From the NCBI GenBank assembly GCA_041394185.1, contig JAWKIQ010000002.1, positions 310,001-374,000 on the forward strand: DNA of 64,000 nucleotides. The letters are read 5' to 3'. Below the pieces are notes generated by a model that was given only the letters and a program-made list of their open reading frames with translations, did not search any database and had not been told where the DNA came from. Shown here in pieces: positions 35,084-44,153 of this stretch. The translations under genes were made by a program, and so were the position numbers. The stretch comes from Acidimicrobiales bacterium (GTDB taxonomy: Bacteria; Actinomycetota; Acidimicrobiia; Acidimicrobiales; Poriferisodalaceae). The stretch's first letter is position 1. Each line of letters opens with the position of its first letter.

Positions 35084-36408
35084 GAGACCGACCAGATTGC
35101 CCGGTTGACCTCGTTCTCGAGGTGTTCCTGGCGACCCGACCGAGGCGCGGGATCGAGAGCCGCGTCGACGGCCATGTCGGCAAGGCTCGCCAGGTCGTGC
35201 TCACCAGCCATGATCTCGGCGCCGAGGCCCTCGATCCAACCGCTGTAGCGCTGATCTCTTGCGTTCTCGAGGGTGCCGCTGCGAAGCAACTCATCGGCGA
35301 CCAGCCACGCCTTGGCCAGCGCATCCATGCCACCGACGTGGGCGGTGAACAGGTCGGAGCGAGCGATGCTCTGGCGCCTCAGTTTGGTGTCGAACATGAA
35401 CCCGCCGGTATCGAACCCGCCGCCGCGCAAGATCTCGTAGACCGCCGGGACCAGTTCGTCTACCGACGTCGGGAACTGGTCGGTGTCCCAACCGTTCTGC
35501 GGATCGCCACGGTTGGCGTCGATGCTGCCGAAGATGCCGTTGTCGACCGCGTAGGCGACCTCGTGGTGAAACGAGTGGCCGGCGAGGGTGGCGTGATTGC
35601 CCTCGATGTTGACCTTGAACTCGCCGGTCAGGCCGTATCGATCGAGGAATCCGTGCACGGTGGCGCAGTCGTAGTCGTACTGATGCTTGGTTGGCTCCTG
35701 GGGCTTGGGCTCGAGCAGCAGGGTGCCCTCAAAGCCGATCGAGTGCTTGTATTCGACCACCATCGACAAGAACCGTGCGAGCTGGTCTGCCTCTTGGCTC
35801 ATGCGGGTGTTCAGCAGGGTCTCATAGCCCTCGCGGCCGCCCCACAACACATAGTTGTGGCCGCCGAGCCTGTGTGTTGCGTCGAGCATGTGCCGCACCT
35901 GGGCCGCAGCGTGAGCGAACACCTCTGGGTCTGGGTTGGTGGCCGCACCCGCGGCATACCGGGGGTGGGAAAAGAGGTTGGCGGTACCCCACAGCAGCTC
36001 GACACCGGTTTGCGACATCTTCTCGGCAGCACGCTCGACCATCGCATCGAGGTTGGCCCGGCTCTCGGCCAACGTCGCCGCCTGAGGGGCCATGTCGACA
36101 TCGTGGAATGAGAAGAACCTCACGCCCAGCTTGGAGAAGAACTCGAACGCAGCGTCCTGTTTGAGCCTGGCTGCCGCCATCGGGTCGCCCGTGGCCGCCA
36201 GCCATGGACGATCGAAGGTGCCGTCACCGAAGATGTCGGAGCCTGGCCAGTTGAAGCTGTGCCAGTAGCACACGGCTATACGTAGGTGGTCTTCGAGCCG
36301 CTTGCCCGCCACCAAACGGTCGGGCTCGTAGATCCGAAAACCCAACCCCTCGCCATCGAGCCCGATGAAGGGAACGCGGTCGGCAACGTCTGGGAAGAAA
36401 TCGGCCAT
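35080..36408 (-). CDS. xylA: Xylose isomerase
   Basis: 442 residues, class II length. TIM-barrel enzyme converting xylose to xylulose. Visible: FNWPGSDIFGDGTFDRPW, FFSFHDVDMAP with the catalytic His, LLWGTANLFSHPRY, YVLWGGREGYETLLNT, LLEPKPQEPTKHQYDYD, and NIEGNHATLAGHSFHHE carrying metal ligands. Together with xylB it gives a minimal route from xylose to the pentose phosphate pathway. Confidence 0.95.
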   Translation of the reverse strand: MADFFPDVADRVPFIGLDGEGLGFRIYEPDRLVAGKRLEDHLRIAVCYWHSFNWPGSDIFGDGTFDRPWLAATGDPMAAARLKQDAAFEFFSKLGVRFFSFHDVDMAPQAATLAESRANLDAMVERAAEKMSQTGVELLWGTANLFSHPRYAAGAATNPDPEVFAHAAAQVRHMLDATHRLGGHNYVLWGGREGYETLLNTRMSQEADQLARFLSMVVEYKHSIGFEGTLLLEPKPQEPTKHQYDYDCATVHGFLDRYGLTGEFKVNIEGNHATLAGHSFHHEVAYAVDNGIFGSIDANRGDPQNGWDTDQFPTSVDELVPAVYEILRGGGFDTGGFMFDTKLRRQSIARSDLFTAHVGGMDALAKAWLVADELLRSGTLENARDQRYSGWIEGLGAEIMAGEHDLASLADMAVDAALDPAPRSGRQEHLENEVNRAIWSVS

Positions 36409-36444
36409 GTGACTCCTGCGGGCCGCGCTGCGGCCCCTGTGGGC

Positions 36445-38058
36445 TCAGTCGGCCTCGGCGAGATCCTTGCGGCTCCAGAAGCCTTCGAGCGAGTTGTCCT
36501 CGCCCGCAGCGTAGCGCTGCAGACGTTCTCGGGCCTCTGGGTCATAGAGCTCGAGGGCGTCGAACACCATCGCCGGACCCATCGCCCTTATCGCCTTGTC
36601 GCCCGGGCTGTTGCGCCTGGGCAGATTCGAGGTCAGCACCAGCACCTCGGCCTCGGGGTCGACCGCCTTCAACACCGAGATGCGGCCCAATGTCTTCCAG
36701 AGCGTGTCGGTGCGAAGCAGGCCGGGCCGGCTGGTGGTGAAGGCCCCAGAGACATCCACGTACCACTGCTTCTCGCCACTCTGGCTGGTGACTAGGAAGT
36801 TGAACTGAACCCCTCCCCCACGCACCTTGGCCTTGTCGTCGACGATGAACCCGACCTCCTCCAGCAGGTTTCTGGCGATGTCTTGCACCTTGCGACCCTG
36901 GATGACGGCCCGACGCTGGAAGTGCTCTTCGCGCTCGTCGGGTTCCAGGGACTTGACGAACTCGACGTGCAACTCGAACGACTGCTGCTCGACCGCAGCC
37001 GCCTCCTCGAGCCGTTCGCGACGCTTCAACGCCTCTGCAACACGAGTGTTGGCAAGCTCGACATATTTGGCTTCGGTGTCGTAGCCCACACCTATGCGAC
37101 CCTGTCGCTCCGCGGCCACGAGCGTGGTGCCGCTTCCGGCGAACGGATCGAGAACCAGGTCACCTTCGTAGGTGTACAGATCGATCAGCCGCTTGGGCAG
37201 TTCGACCGGAAACGGGGCCGGGTGGCCGACCTGAGTTGCCGAAGCCGCGTCGATCTCCCAGACGTCTGAGGTCACGTCGACGAACTCGTCGTTGGTGATC
37301 GTCGACTTCCAGGGCAGGCCGGCCTTCTTGCGGTCGGCCGCCGTGAGGGCCCGGTCGAAGCGACCCTTGCTGGCGATGATGACGCGCTCGGTGGTGTCGC
37401 GAAGCACAGGGTTGGCGGCCTTGGCAAACGAACCCCAGGCACACGACGACGACGAAGTCTTGCCCTTCTGCCAGATGACCTCACCACGCAACAACAGGCC
37501 CAGCTCGTCCTGCAGGATCGAGATGACGTCGGCCGAGAGGCTGCGATAGGGCTTGCGGCCGAGGTTCGCGACGTTGACCGCGATGCGCCCACCAGGCTCG
37601 AGCACGCGGGCGCACTCGGCGAAGACGTCGCGAAGCATCGTCAGGAACTCGAAGTAAGACTCGGGAACACGCCGGTCTGCGTCGTCGACATCGCCCGTGA
37701 TGGCTAGTTCGTACTCCTTGCCCACGAAGTAAGGAGGCGAGGTGACAACGAGGGCGACCGAGTTGTCGGGAAGCTGGGCCATGTCGGTGGAGTCGCCGAG
37801 GAAACACACGGAAGACTCGACGCCGTCCACCGGACCGTGAACGTCGGTGGAAACCGAAATCTCGGGTGGGTTGAACCGCGCGTAGAAACTGGACGAATCG
37901 TGACTTTCACGCGCCCCGGTGCCAAACGACGTCGTAGCCGTGCCACGACGAGCCCGACGCTGAGATGCCGGCACCGAAGAGGTCGCCCCCAACTTCGACC
38001 GGGCCGACGCTGCGCCCACGGACGGGCTCGCGGAATCGGTGGTGTGGTCGGACCTCAT
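36445..38058 (-). CDS. Orphan DNA methyltransferase (beta-class, TSPPY) with extra C-terminal domain
   Basis: 537 residues. Motif IV TSPPYFVGKEYE (about 105-116) precedes the SAM motif DPFAGSGTTLVAAE (about 290-303), the beta-class order for N4-cytosine or N6-adenine enzymes. A C-terminal region of about 200 residues (VGGGVQFNFLVTSQSGE-like part, then WYVDVSGAFTT, LLRTDTLWKTLGR) is beyond the methylase core and looks like a separate globular domain. No restriction endonuclease gene adjoins. The first about 75 residues are low in order, so the true start may be internal. Three hairpin repeats lie just upstream. Confidence 0.85.
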   Translation of the reverse strand: MRSDHTTDSASPSVGAASARSKLGATSSVPASQRRARRGTATTSFGTGARESHDSSSFYARFNPPEISVSTDVHGPVDGVESSVCFLGDSTDMAQLPDNSVALVVTSPPYFVGKEYELAITGDVDDADRRVPESYFEFLTMLRDVFAECARVLEPGGRIAVNVANLGRKPYRSLSADVISILQDELGLLLRGEVIWQKGKTSSSSCAWGSFAKAANPVLRDTTERVIIASKGRFDRALTAADRKKAGLPWKSTITNDEFVDVTSDVWEIDAASATQVGHPAPFPVELPKRLIDLYTYEGDLVLDPFAGSGTTLVAAERQGRIGVGYDTEAKYVELANTRVAEALKRRERLEEAAAVEQQSFELHVEFVKSLEPDEREEHFQRRAVIQGRKVQDIARNLLEEVGFIVDDKAKVRGGGVQFNFLVTSQSGEKQWYVDVSGAFTTSRPGLLRTDTLWKTLGRISVLKAVDPEAEVLVLTSNLPRRNSPGDKAIRAMGPAMVFDALELYDPEARERLQRYAAGEDNSLEGFWSRKDLAEAD

Positions 38059-38081
38059 GGGGGCCCACAGTACCTAGTCGG

Positions 38082-38175
38082 TGGGACATCGGCGCGAGAC
38101 CGATGTCTGTGTCGCTGGGACATCGGCGCGAGACCGATGTCTGTGTCGCTGGGACATCGGCGCGAGACCGATGTC
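38082..38175. repeat. Three tandem 34-bp units, each with an 8-bp inverted repeat
   Basis: Units at exact 34-bp spacing contain GACATCGG-CGCGAGA-CCGATGTC, at 38085-38107, 38119-38141 and 38153-38175. Stems are perfect in all three and the seven-base loop is invariant. They fill the space between the small membrane gene stop (38188) and the methyltransferase start (38058), on whose transcript they would form three hairpins. Confidence 0.9.
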
Positions 38176-38187
38176 GCCCGTCGTTCG

Positions 38188-38388
38188 CTAGTAGGCCGAG
38201 CGCGTGTCGGCGAGGTTCTGCACCAGCCGTCTGAATCCGACGGCTACGGCCGCTGCGACAATAACTCCGACCGGGCCGTCAAAGGCCTGGGAAACGGCGC
38301 CGATCACAGCGACCAGTATCGCCGTGACCACAAGACCGGTCGCCACGGGCCTTTCCCCCAGCCACTGCTGCAGTGTCGTTGTATCCAT
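38188..38388 (-). CDS. Small membrane protein
   Basis: 66 residues from ATG 38388: polar N-terminus MDTTTLQQWLGERP, two hydrophobic helices (VATGLVVTAILVAVIGAV and VGVIVAAAVAVGFRRLV) and a charged end. Family not recognised. Same strand as the methyltransferase, separated from it by the hairpin array. Confidence 0.55.
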   Translation of the reverse strand: MDTTTLQQWLGERPVATGLVVTAILVAVIGAVSQAFDGPVGVIVAAAVAVGFRRLVQNLADTRSAY

Positions 38389-38438
38389 GCGACACCTCCC
38401 CACTGCTCTTGTCGGCCGCCCCTGAGCGGGCAAAACGG

Positions 38439-39722
38439 CTAGCTGCACGATGTTTTGCCTGACCAGTCGGGCAGGTCCCCCGCCGAGACCCGCTCGACGG
38501 TCTCGAACAGCTCACGCAAGCCGACACCCGATGCGAGCAGCCCCCCAACCGAGCACGCCGACGCCCGGTCTCCTCCCAATAGGTGGTTGAGGCGCACCGA
38601 GGCGCTCAGAGCCAACAAGAGGTCCAACGCCTCGTTCGGGGTGGTCAGGTCCATCTCGGCGCCCGAGTCGCACGCGTCGAGCCGGGAACCGTCGGCGGTG
38701 CCAGCGGGCAGAGACCGTGCCAGCCGCTCTACCAGCAAGTGCATCTCAGCTTCATGACCCGGTCTCGCGGCGATGGTCCAAGCCACACAGACCATCCCGT
38801 CGGCTGTGGTGTGCACCACGAAGTCGTCATCTGCCCAGGCGAGCCCCGCCCGCCAGCCCGACCCCAAGTCGAGCCGCGCCGCCGTTACAAGGGCCAAGTG
38901 CCACGGCCCCCTTCGATCGCGCGACTCGACCACACCTACGCCCGTCGGCTCGTCCGGCCATTCCACCGGCCGCCCGGCCACCAGGTGGGGCCACAACAGC
39001 TCGACCATCGAAGCGGGGGCCTCCTCAAACAACTCGTGAACACGGCTCAGATCGCCTTCCGTGGCGAAGTCGACGTACGACGGACCCACCAAGTAGGGGG
39101 TGTAGAAGTCTGCCAAGAACCCCAGCGGCAGAACAGCTGCCGTCGTCTCCTCGCCAGTCGTACCGGCAGCGGATCTCTGGTCTGACCAGAGATCGGCGAC
39201 CAGAACGGCCTCCCCCTCGACCAAGCTGCGGTGGGCCAGCCACGCGTCGGAGCTCGGATCGGCGACATCACCGAGCCCGTGAATCTGGTCCTGAACCGCG
39301 TGCACCAACTCGTGGACGACGGTTCGGGCCAATTCATCGGTGACGGGCACATCTCGAACGACGATGCCGCGCAGTCCGGGATCGTAGAACCCCAACACCG
39401 AGGAACTCACGTCGTCGGCCAACAGCTCTGGATCGTCCACCACTTCGGATCCGAGTGCCCTCTCGACAGCGAGCCTCAGGTCGGCACCCTGACCGTAGGC
39501 GGGTTCGCCGTTCGATCTGATCTCGAACTCGACATCGGACAATACGTGCACGGGAACGCCAGTGGCCAGTTCGACCCCACGCACCGACTCGACGTGTTCG
39601 AGCGCCTCGTCGACCGTGACGGCGAGCCCGGGTGTCGATGGTGCTCCACCGGTGGCCGACATCATCGCCACCGAAACCAGGGCTACAGCTGCCAAGCCAG
39701 CGAACAGTGCGACGGCCTTCAC
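38439..39722 (-). CDS. Secreted HExxH zinc metallopeptidase-like protein
   Basis: 427 residues with an N-terminal signal-like segment MKAVALFAGLAAVALVSVAMM. A gluzincin-type site HELVHAVQDQ at about 140 is followed by RSLVEGEAVLVADL, whose Glu is placed as the third ligand. The C-terminal half is Leu/Ala-rich without recognised domains and has several cysteines. Likely an exported or membrane-tethered protease of unknown target. Five bases separate it from the upstream DUF4328 gene stop, so they are one operon. Confidence 0.75.
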   Translation of the reverse strand: MKAVALFAGLAAVALVSVAMMSATGGAPSTPGLAVTVDEALEHVESVRGVELATGVPVHVLSDVEFEIRSNGEPAYGQGADLRLAVERALGSEVVDDPELLADDVSSSVLGFYDPGLRGIVVRDVPVTDELARTVVHELVHAVQDQIHGLGDVADPSSDAWLAHRSLVEGEAVLVADLWSDQRSAAGTTGEETTAAVLPLGFLADFYTPYLVGPSYVDFATEGDLSRVHELFEEAPASMVELLWPHLVAGRPVEWPDEPTGVGVVESRDRRGPWHLALVTAARLDLGSGWRAGLAWADDDFVVHTTADGMVCVAWTIAARPGHEAEMHLLVERLARSLPAGTADGSRLDACDSGAEMDLTTPNEALDLLLALSASVRLNHLLGGDRASACSVGGLLASGVGLRELFETVERVSAGDLPDWSGKTSCS

Positions 39723-39726
39723 CTGT

Positions 39727-41412
39727 TCACCGTCCCGAGCCTCTTAGCGAACCGGTGACGGGCTCGAAAGCCCGCAGCACACAACCAACATGGATATGCC
39801 CGAGCGCCTCGGCCAATACCTCCTCGGTGAAGAGGGCAACCACGTCAAACTGCGAGTCGACCCACTCGACGCCCACGTAGTCCTCGAAGATCTCGCCAGT
39901 GCACAGGTCAAGGGCGTCCTCCGAGATCTGCTCATCGCCCGGGTGCACTGGCAACGCCGGCTGCGGCCCCGTCCCGTCGAGATGGATCATCTCGAGCGTG
40001 TGAGGCTGGTCGCAGGGCACCAGCACGAACCAGGCCACTGACGTGCTCGGGTCAGCACACTCGCCAACAGCAAGACCGAACCGGTTGACGATGCTTCGCT
40101 GCGAGCTGACCCTCAGGTCGGGACCGGCCCCAAGGAGGCTGTCTGTCGGGTCGATCGACTCGGCCATGCACACCACCCAGCGGTCGCCCATCCGCCACGA
40201 CTGCTCGAGCGGGAATAGGACCAGGGGGTAGTAGGCAACCTCGTCGAACCGCTGCCGGAACTCGTCGTAGAAGGCATCGGCGCACATCTGGGTCGATCGC
40301 AGATCGATTTGCTCGATCGACGGGTACGGGGCTCCGGCGCCTTCGCTGAAGGCGACATTTGCATAGACCTGCGTCGAGTGGAGCTCCGTACACGGAACCG
40401 TGGGCAGGGCGAGGATCTCGGCACCCAACTCGGCGTCGAGAGCAATACACATCGGTGCCTGCAGCTCGGTGGTCAAGACGACGTCGCGCACGCCGTTGGG
40501 GCTTGCTCCGGCAACCACCAGAGATGCCTGAGCCTCGGGCACCGACATTCCGGCGATCAAGGCCACAGCAACTGCCGACAACAGCACTCCCAACGCACCA
40601 ACAACGGTGGCCCTCGAGCCGAGCACTCGCGCCGGAACGGGCTTGTCGAATTCGACGATGCCGGCCGCGTGGGGGTCGCCTCCCGACTGCACATCCACGC
40701 GCTGCCCCAAGCTCACATGGTGAGTCAGGTGCAAGACCGCGGCCATTCCGACGAAGCCCGCGACTACGAGCACGCTCCAACCTGCAATAGCCAGACCGAG
40801 GGCGCCGAGGGTCTCTGACGCGGTGCTACCGGCGTCGTTCATCCGCACCAACACCGTGCCCAGAATCACGAGCAGCCACCAAGCCATCGACAGAGGGTCG
40901 TGCCTGGTCGACACAGCCCTGGCCCTTCGGCCATTGGCGATGTCTCTCATCGCCATGATCGGCATGAATACGTTGCCGACCGGCACCATCGGCGCCCAAC
41001 CCCCGAACGCCGGGGGGTGCACCCACGCACCCTGCTCGGTGCGGAGCCGCAGGGCCCGGTGCAACCAAAGGCTCAGCGCAACCAGGGTCACGAAACCCGA
41101 GATGAACGACGCGACCGTGGCGGCGGTGACCAGATCGTCGGTGCCAACCAGTATCCGCGTCGCGTCAGCCGTGGGGTTGTCGATCACCTGCGCCAGAGCG
41201 GCTCGCTGACGCGCTATGGCAAACACCAGCAGCATGGCCAACGCGGTCGCCACCCCGAGGCTCGCAAGCAACACCATCGTTCTGGTGCGGATACGACGCC
41301 ACGCCTCGAGCCCTGCCGGACCGAACGCCATTTCGGGTGCATCCTCGGGCACGCTGCCTTCGGCGCCGTAGTCGATCTGGCGCGGCGCCTCGCTGAAATC
41401 TTCGAAGATCAT
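39727..41412 (-). CDS. DUF4328-like membrane protein with two septum-formation-type domains
   Basis: 561 residues from ATG 41412 (GTG possible at 41421). Membrane part about 45-300: helices near MVLLASLGVATALAMLLVFAI and others, with WVHPPAFGGWAPMVPVGNVFMP typical of DUF4328. After another helix (about 275-295) come two extracellular modules with the pattern of actinobacterial septum formation domains: PMCIALDAELG...VPCTELHSTQVYA and VGECADPSTSVAWFVLVPCDQPHTLEM. Cys pairs in each suggest disulfides. Role in cell envelope or division is inferred from the domain name only. Confidence 0.75.
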   Translation of the reverse strand: MIFEDFSEAPRQIDYGAEGSVPEDAPEMAFGPAGLEAWRRIRTRTMVLLASLGVATALAMLLVFAIARQRAALAQVIDNPTADATRILVGTDDLVTAATVASFISGFVTLVALSLWLHRALRLRTEQGAWVHPPAFGGWAPMVPVGNVFMPIMAMRDIANGRRARAVSTRHDPLSMAWWLLVILGTVLVRMNDAGSTASETLGALGLAIAGWSVLVVAGFVGMAAVLHLTHHVSLGQRVDVQSGGDPHAAGIVEFDKPVPARVLGSRATVVGALGVLLSAVAVALIAGMSVPEAQASLVVAGASPNGVRDVVLTTELQAPMCIALDAELGAEILALPTVPCTELHSTQVYANVAFSEGAGAPYPSIEQIDLRSTQMCADAFYDEFRQRFDEVAYYPLVLFPLEQSWRMGDRWVVCMAESIDPTDSLLGAGPDLRVSSQRSIVNRFGLAVGECADPSTSVAWFVLVPCDQPHTLEMIHLDGTGPQPALPVHPGDEQISEDALDLCTGEIFEDYVGVEWVDSQFDVVALFTEEVLAEALGHIHVGCVLRAFEPVTGSLRGSGR

Positions 41413-41507
41413 CCGTCCCACCTCTCAGGTACTTCTTGTCCTGTAGGTCGACCGGATCGCGTCAGACCTTCGCTGCCGACGGGAGCGCTGTGGGCACGCC
41501 CGTTCGA

Positions 41508-42701
41508 CTATCGCCTGCCCACATACACGGCTCGCGGCCGAAGGTCGCTGGGGCTCGCGTATTCCTCCATGGCATGGGCCACCCAGCCCGCCATGCGGGC
41601 GACGGCAAAGATCGCCTCGCCAGACCCCTGAACCAGGTCGAGCCCGACGGACAGCGCGGCGAGACCCAAGTCGACGTTGGGAGGCGGGTACCCGCGCTCG
41701 TCACAAACGATCAGCAGCTCGTCGATGACGCCATGAACGGCGCTGCCCGGAGCGGCACGCCTGGCGGCAGCGAACAGCGCAGGAGCCCTGGGGTCGCCCA
41801 GGGGATACAGGAACTGTCCCAGCCCAGGTACCCGGCCACCACCAGACACCCGATCAGCGACAGCGCGCTCGACACTGACACCTGACAACACCTCGCGCAG
41901 CAGTTTTTCGGCGGCGCCGCTGGCACCTCCGTGCCAGGCACCGGCCAGTGCCCCAAGTCCCGCGGCAACGACAGCGTGGGGGTCGGCCCGAAACGCCGCC
42001 GCAGTGCGCGCCGCCATGGTCGAGGCCGCCAACTCGTGGTCGGCCAGCAGGATGAGCGCCGCATCCAGTGCCGCGAGCGCCGCCTTTGTCGACTCCGCGC
42101 CGGTAGCGGCAGCAAGCCGCGCTGCCATCGTCATGTCAACGGCTGTCGCCCCGCTCGCGACGCCCAACGCTGTGACGATGCTGGCGATCATTCGTGAAGC
42201 CGTCGTGCGCACCGAAGCCGGTGACAGGTCGGCGCGCAGTTCGTCGTGGGCTGCCACCACGGCCGAAGCCACCGTGATGCTCTGCAAAGGCGAGGCCGCG
42301 GCCGGAAGCAGGGCCAGCGCATCGGCAGCGCTGCGGGCAGCTGCCGACCGTGGCGTCCACGAATCGGCCTGCTGCCAATCTTCGACATCCCACAACAGTG
42401 CGGCGACGTTCTCGAACCGGAATTGCCCCAACAGCGTCAACGGGTCGTGGCCGCGGTATGCGAACGATCCGTCAGCGATGCGGGTGATGGCCGACTCGAC
42501 GGCCAGCGGCGAACGTTTGGTCGCCCGACGTCCGCGCTGGGCCAGGGTGTCCACGTCACCGGGGTGGAACCGGCTGCCTCGCAGACCCTGCACGTGGTGC
42601 GCCTTGATCAGGCCCCTGCTCACGTAGGCGTACAGAGTCTCGACCTTTATACCCAGGCGCTCGGCGGCCTCTCGACTGGAGATCAACGGCTGTTTGGGCA
42701 C
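41508..42701 (-). CDS. Citrate synthase homologue with N-terminal helix-turn-helix domain
   Basis: 397 residues from GTG 42701, which has AGGAGG four bases ahead; an upstream TTG inside the palindrome is less likely. Residues about 5-50 form a MerR/excisionase-like HTH (LISSREAAERLGIKVETLYAYVSRGLI, then SRFHPGDVDTLA). The rest is a citrate synthase fold with GAWHGGASGAAEKLLREVL and LGQFLYPLGDPRAPAL. The usual catalytic His of GHR is replaced in this stretch (FLYPLGDPRA), so catalysis is doubtful. Divergent from a second homologue, across a shared palindrome. Confidence 0.85.
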   Translation of the reverse strand: MPKQPLISSREAAERLGIKVETLYAYVSRGLIKAHHVQGLRGSRFHPGDVDTLAQRGRRATKRSPLAVESAITRIADGSFAYRGHDPLTLLGQFRFENVAALLWDVEDWQQADSWTPRSAAARSAADALALLPAAASPLQSITVASAVVAAHDELRADLSPASVRTTASRMIASIVTALGVASGATAVDMTMAARLAAATGAESTKAALAALDAALILLADHELAASTMAARTAAAFRADPHAVVAAGLGALAGAWHGGASGAAEKLLREVLSGVSVERAVADRVSGGGRVPGLGQFLYPLGDPRAPALFAAARRAAPGSAVHGVIDELLIVCDERGYPPPNVDLGLAALSVGLDLVQGSGEAIFAVARMAGWVAHAMEEYASPSDLRPRAVYVGRR

Positions 42702-42719
42702 CAAGCCTCCTCTGCATTG

Positions 42720-42745
42720 AACATTGATCAATCTTGATCAATGTT
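42720..42745. promoter_or_regulatory. 26-bp palindromic operator between divergent citrate synthase genes
   Basis: Perfect 12-bp arms: AACATTGATCAA (42720-42731), spacer TC, then its reverse complement (42734-42745). It also holds two direct copies of TTGATCAA. It lies in the 68-base space between the divergent starts at 42701 and 42770 and is strikingly AT-rich for this genome. The HTH domain of the neighbouring protein is the obvious candidate binder. Confidence 0.75.
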
Positions 42746-42769
42746 TATGACGGGGTCAATATCGAACCC

Positions 42770-43939
42770 ATGAAACAGGTAACAGAGAAGGCAAGATCAC
42801 CGCTGAACAGCAACGACGAGTCGAGTGCGTTCACCAGGGTCAACAGCGGGCTCGACGGGGTGGTCGTGGCCGACACCAGCATTGGTGGCGTGAGGGGATC
42901 TGAGGGCTTCTTCCACTACGGGCCGCACAACGCCGCGGTGCTAGCCGAAACCCGCACGTTCGAGGAGGTGTGGCACTTGTTCGTCGAACGACAGATCCCC
43001 ACTGCGGCCCAGGCGGCCGCGTTCAGGACCCGCGCATCACAGCACAGACAGGTTCCCGACTCGGTGTTGGGCCTGATCGACGTTCTCGCCGGTGCGTCGA
43101 TGCAGCCGATGAACGGTGCCAGGGCTGCGCTGTCGATGCTGGGCGATCAGCTCGGCGTGACGAGCTGGCTCGACGACCTGGTGCCCACACCGGAGCGCTC
43201 AGTGCAGCTTGCCGCTGCATTCCCCACGATCGTTGCCGCACTGTGGCGCGCCAGCCAGGGGCTCGAGGTGCTGAACCCGGATCCATCGCTGGGATTGGCG
43301 GCCGACTACCTGAGGATGGTCACCGGTCGAACTCCTTCGGCCGATGCCGTCGCAGCCCTCGAGCGCTACCTGATCCTCACGATCGACCACGGGTTCAACG
43401 CCTCGACGTTCACCGCCCGGGTCATCACCTCGACCGGCGGCGACCTGTGCTCGGCAGCCGTCGGCGCTCTGGGTGCCCTGGCCGGGCCGCTGCACGGCGG
43501 AGCGCCCAGCCGCGTACTCGACATGTTCGATCAGATCAGCGACCTGTCGGATGCCCCACGATGGATCGAGCGGGCTCTCGCCAGCGGCGAGGTGATCATG
43601 GGATTCGGGCATCGCATCTATCGAGCCGACGACCCGCGGGCGGCCCTGCTGCGGCGCACGGCAGCCGAGATGGGCGGTCGCTACGCAGACCTCGCCCTGG
43701 GGATGGAGCCCATGATCCTGGAAGCCCTCGATCGGCACCGCCCAGGACGCGACCTGCGCACCAACGTCGAGTACTACGCCTCGGTGGTGCTCGATGGCGT
43801 CGGCCTGCCCCGCCAGCTGTTCACACCCACATTTGCGGTCAGTCGCCTGATCGGCTGGCTGGCCCATGCATGCGAGCAGGCGGCCGCAAACCGCATCATC
43901 CGCCCCCAGTCTGCCTACGTGGGACCAACACCAGCTTGA
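42770..43939 (+). CDS. Citrate synthase family protein
   Basis: 389 residues from ATG 42770 (the frame is open from a TTG at 42734 inside the palindrome). Citrate synthase fold with LTIDHGFNASTFTARVITSTGGD carrying the first catalytic His, GPLHGGAPSRVLDMF with the second, and MGFGHRIYRADDPRA with the GHR motif and downstream Asp region. All three key positions look intact, unlike its HTH-bearing neighbour. Could be citrate or 2-methylcitrate synthase; no prp genes adjoin. Confidence 0.88.
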   Translation: MKQVTEKARSPLNSNDESSAFTRVNSGLDGVVVADTSIGGVRGSEGFFHYGPHNAAVLAETRTFEEVWHLFVERQIPTAAQAAAFRTRASQHRQVPDSVLGLIDVLAGASMQPMNGARAALSMLGDQLGVTSWLDDLVPTPERSVQLAAAFPTIVAALWRASQGLEVLNPDPSLGLAADYLRMVTGRTPSADAVAALERYLILTIDHGFNASTFTARVITSTGGDLCSAAVGALGALAGPLHGGAPSRVLDMFDQISDLSDAPRWIERALASGEVIMGFGHRIYRADDPRAALLRRTAAEMGGRYADLALGMEPMILEALDRHRPGRDLRTNVEYYASVVLDGVGLPRQLFTPTFAVSRLIGWLAHACEQAAANRIIRPQSAYVGPTPA

Positions 43940-43989
43940 GAAACCACGACACCCCTGACCCAACTCGCAGAGCTGAGGCCAGGGGTGAG

Positions 43990-44040
43990 TGATGGTGGAG
44001 GTGATCGGATTTGAACCGACGGCCCCCTCGTTGCGAACGA
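43990..44040. repeat. attL, left copy of the 51-bp attachment repeat
   Basis: Identical over 51 bases to 52468-52518. It carries only the 3' part of tRNA-Ala (T arm, variable region and anticodon loop side) and then diverges, so it is not a functional tRNA gene. The 300-base space from 43940 to 44241 otherwise holds the left arm-type site and no gene I can support. Confidence 0.92.
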
Positions 44041-44153
44041 AGCAGAAGACTCAACTGCCCGGCTCGGTCGTCTTGAGTCGCCCCTATTTCAATGGGGTTG
44101 AGCACCACTGCGCAACGGTCGCTCACGGTCGATTGTGTTCGGTTTGGCGCCCC

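Noticed and set aside
33647..36408. Recently acquired xylose island
   Set aside because: Base composition and codon use look like the neighbours, and there are no repeats or mobile genes at its borders.
36445..38058. Restriction-modification system
   Set aside because: No restriction endonuclease or specificity gene lies nearby; neighbours are xylose genes and a small membrane protein.
38082..38175. Possible CRISPR array
   Set aside because: The 34-bp units are contiguous with no unique spacers, only three copies, and no cas genes are present.
43990..44040. A second tRNA-Ala gene
   Set aside because: Only the 3' half is present; the D arm and 5' acceptor strand are missing, so it is the attL copy.
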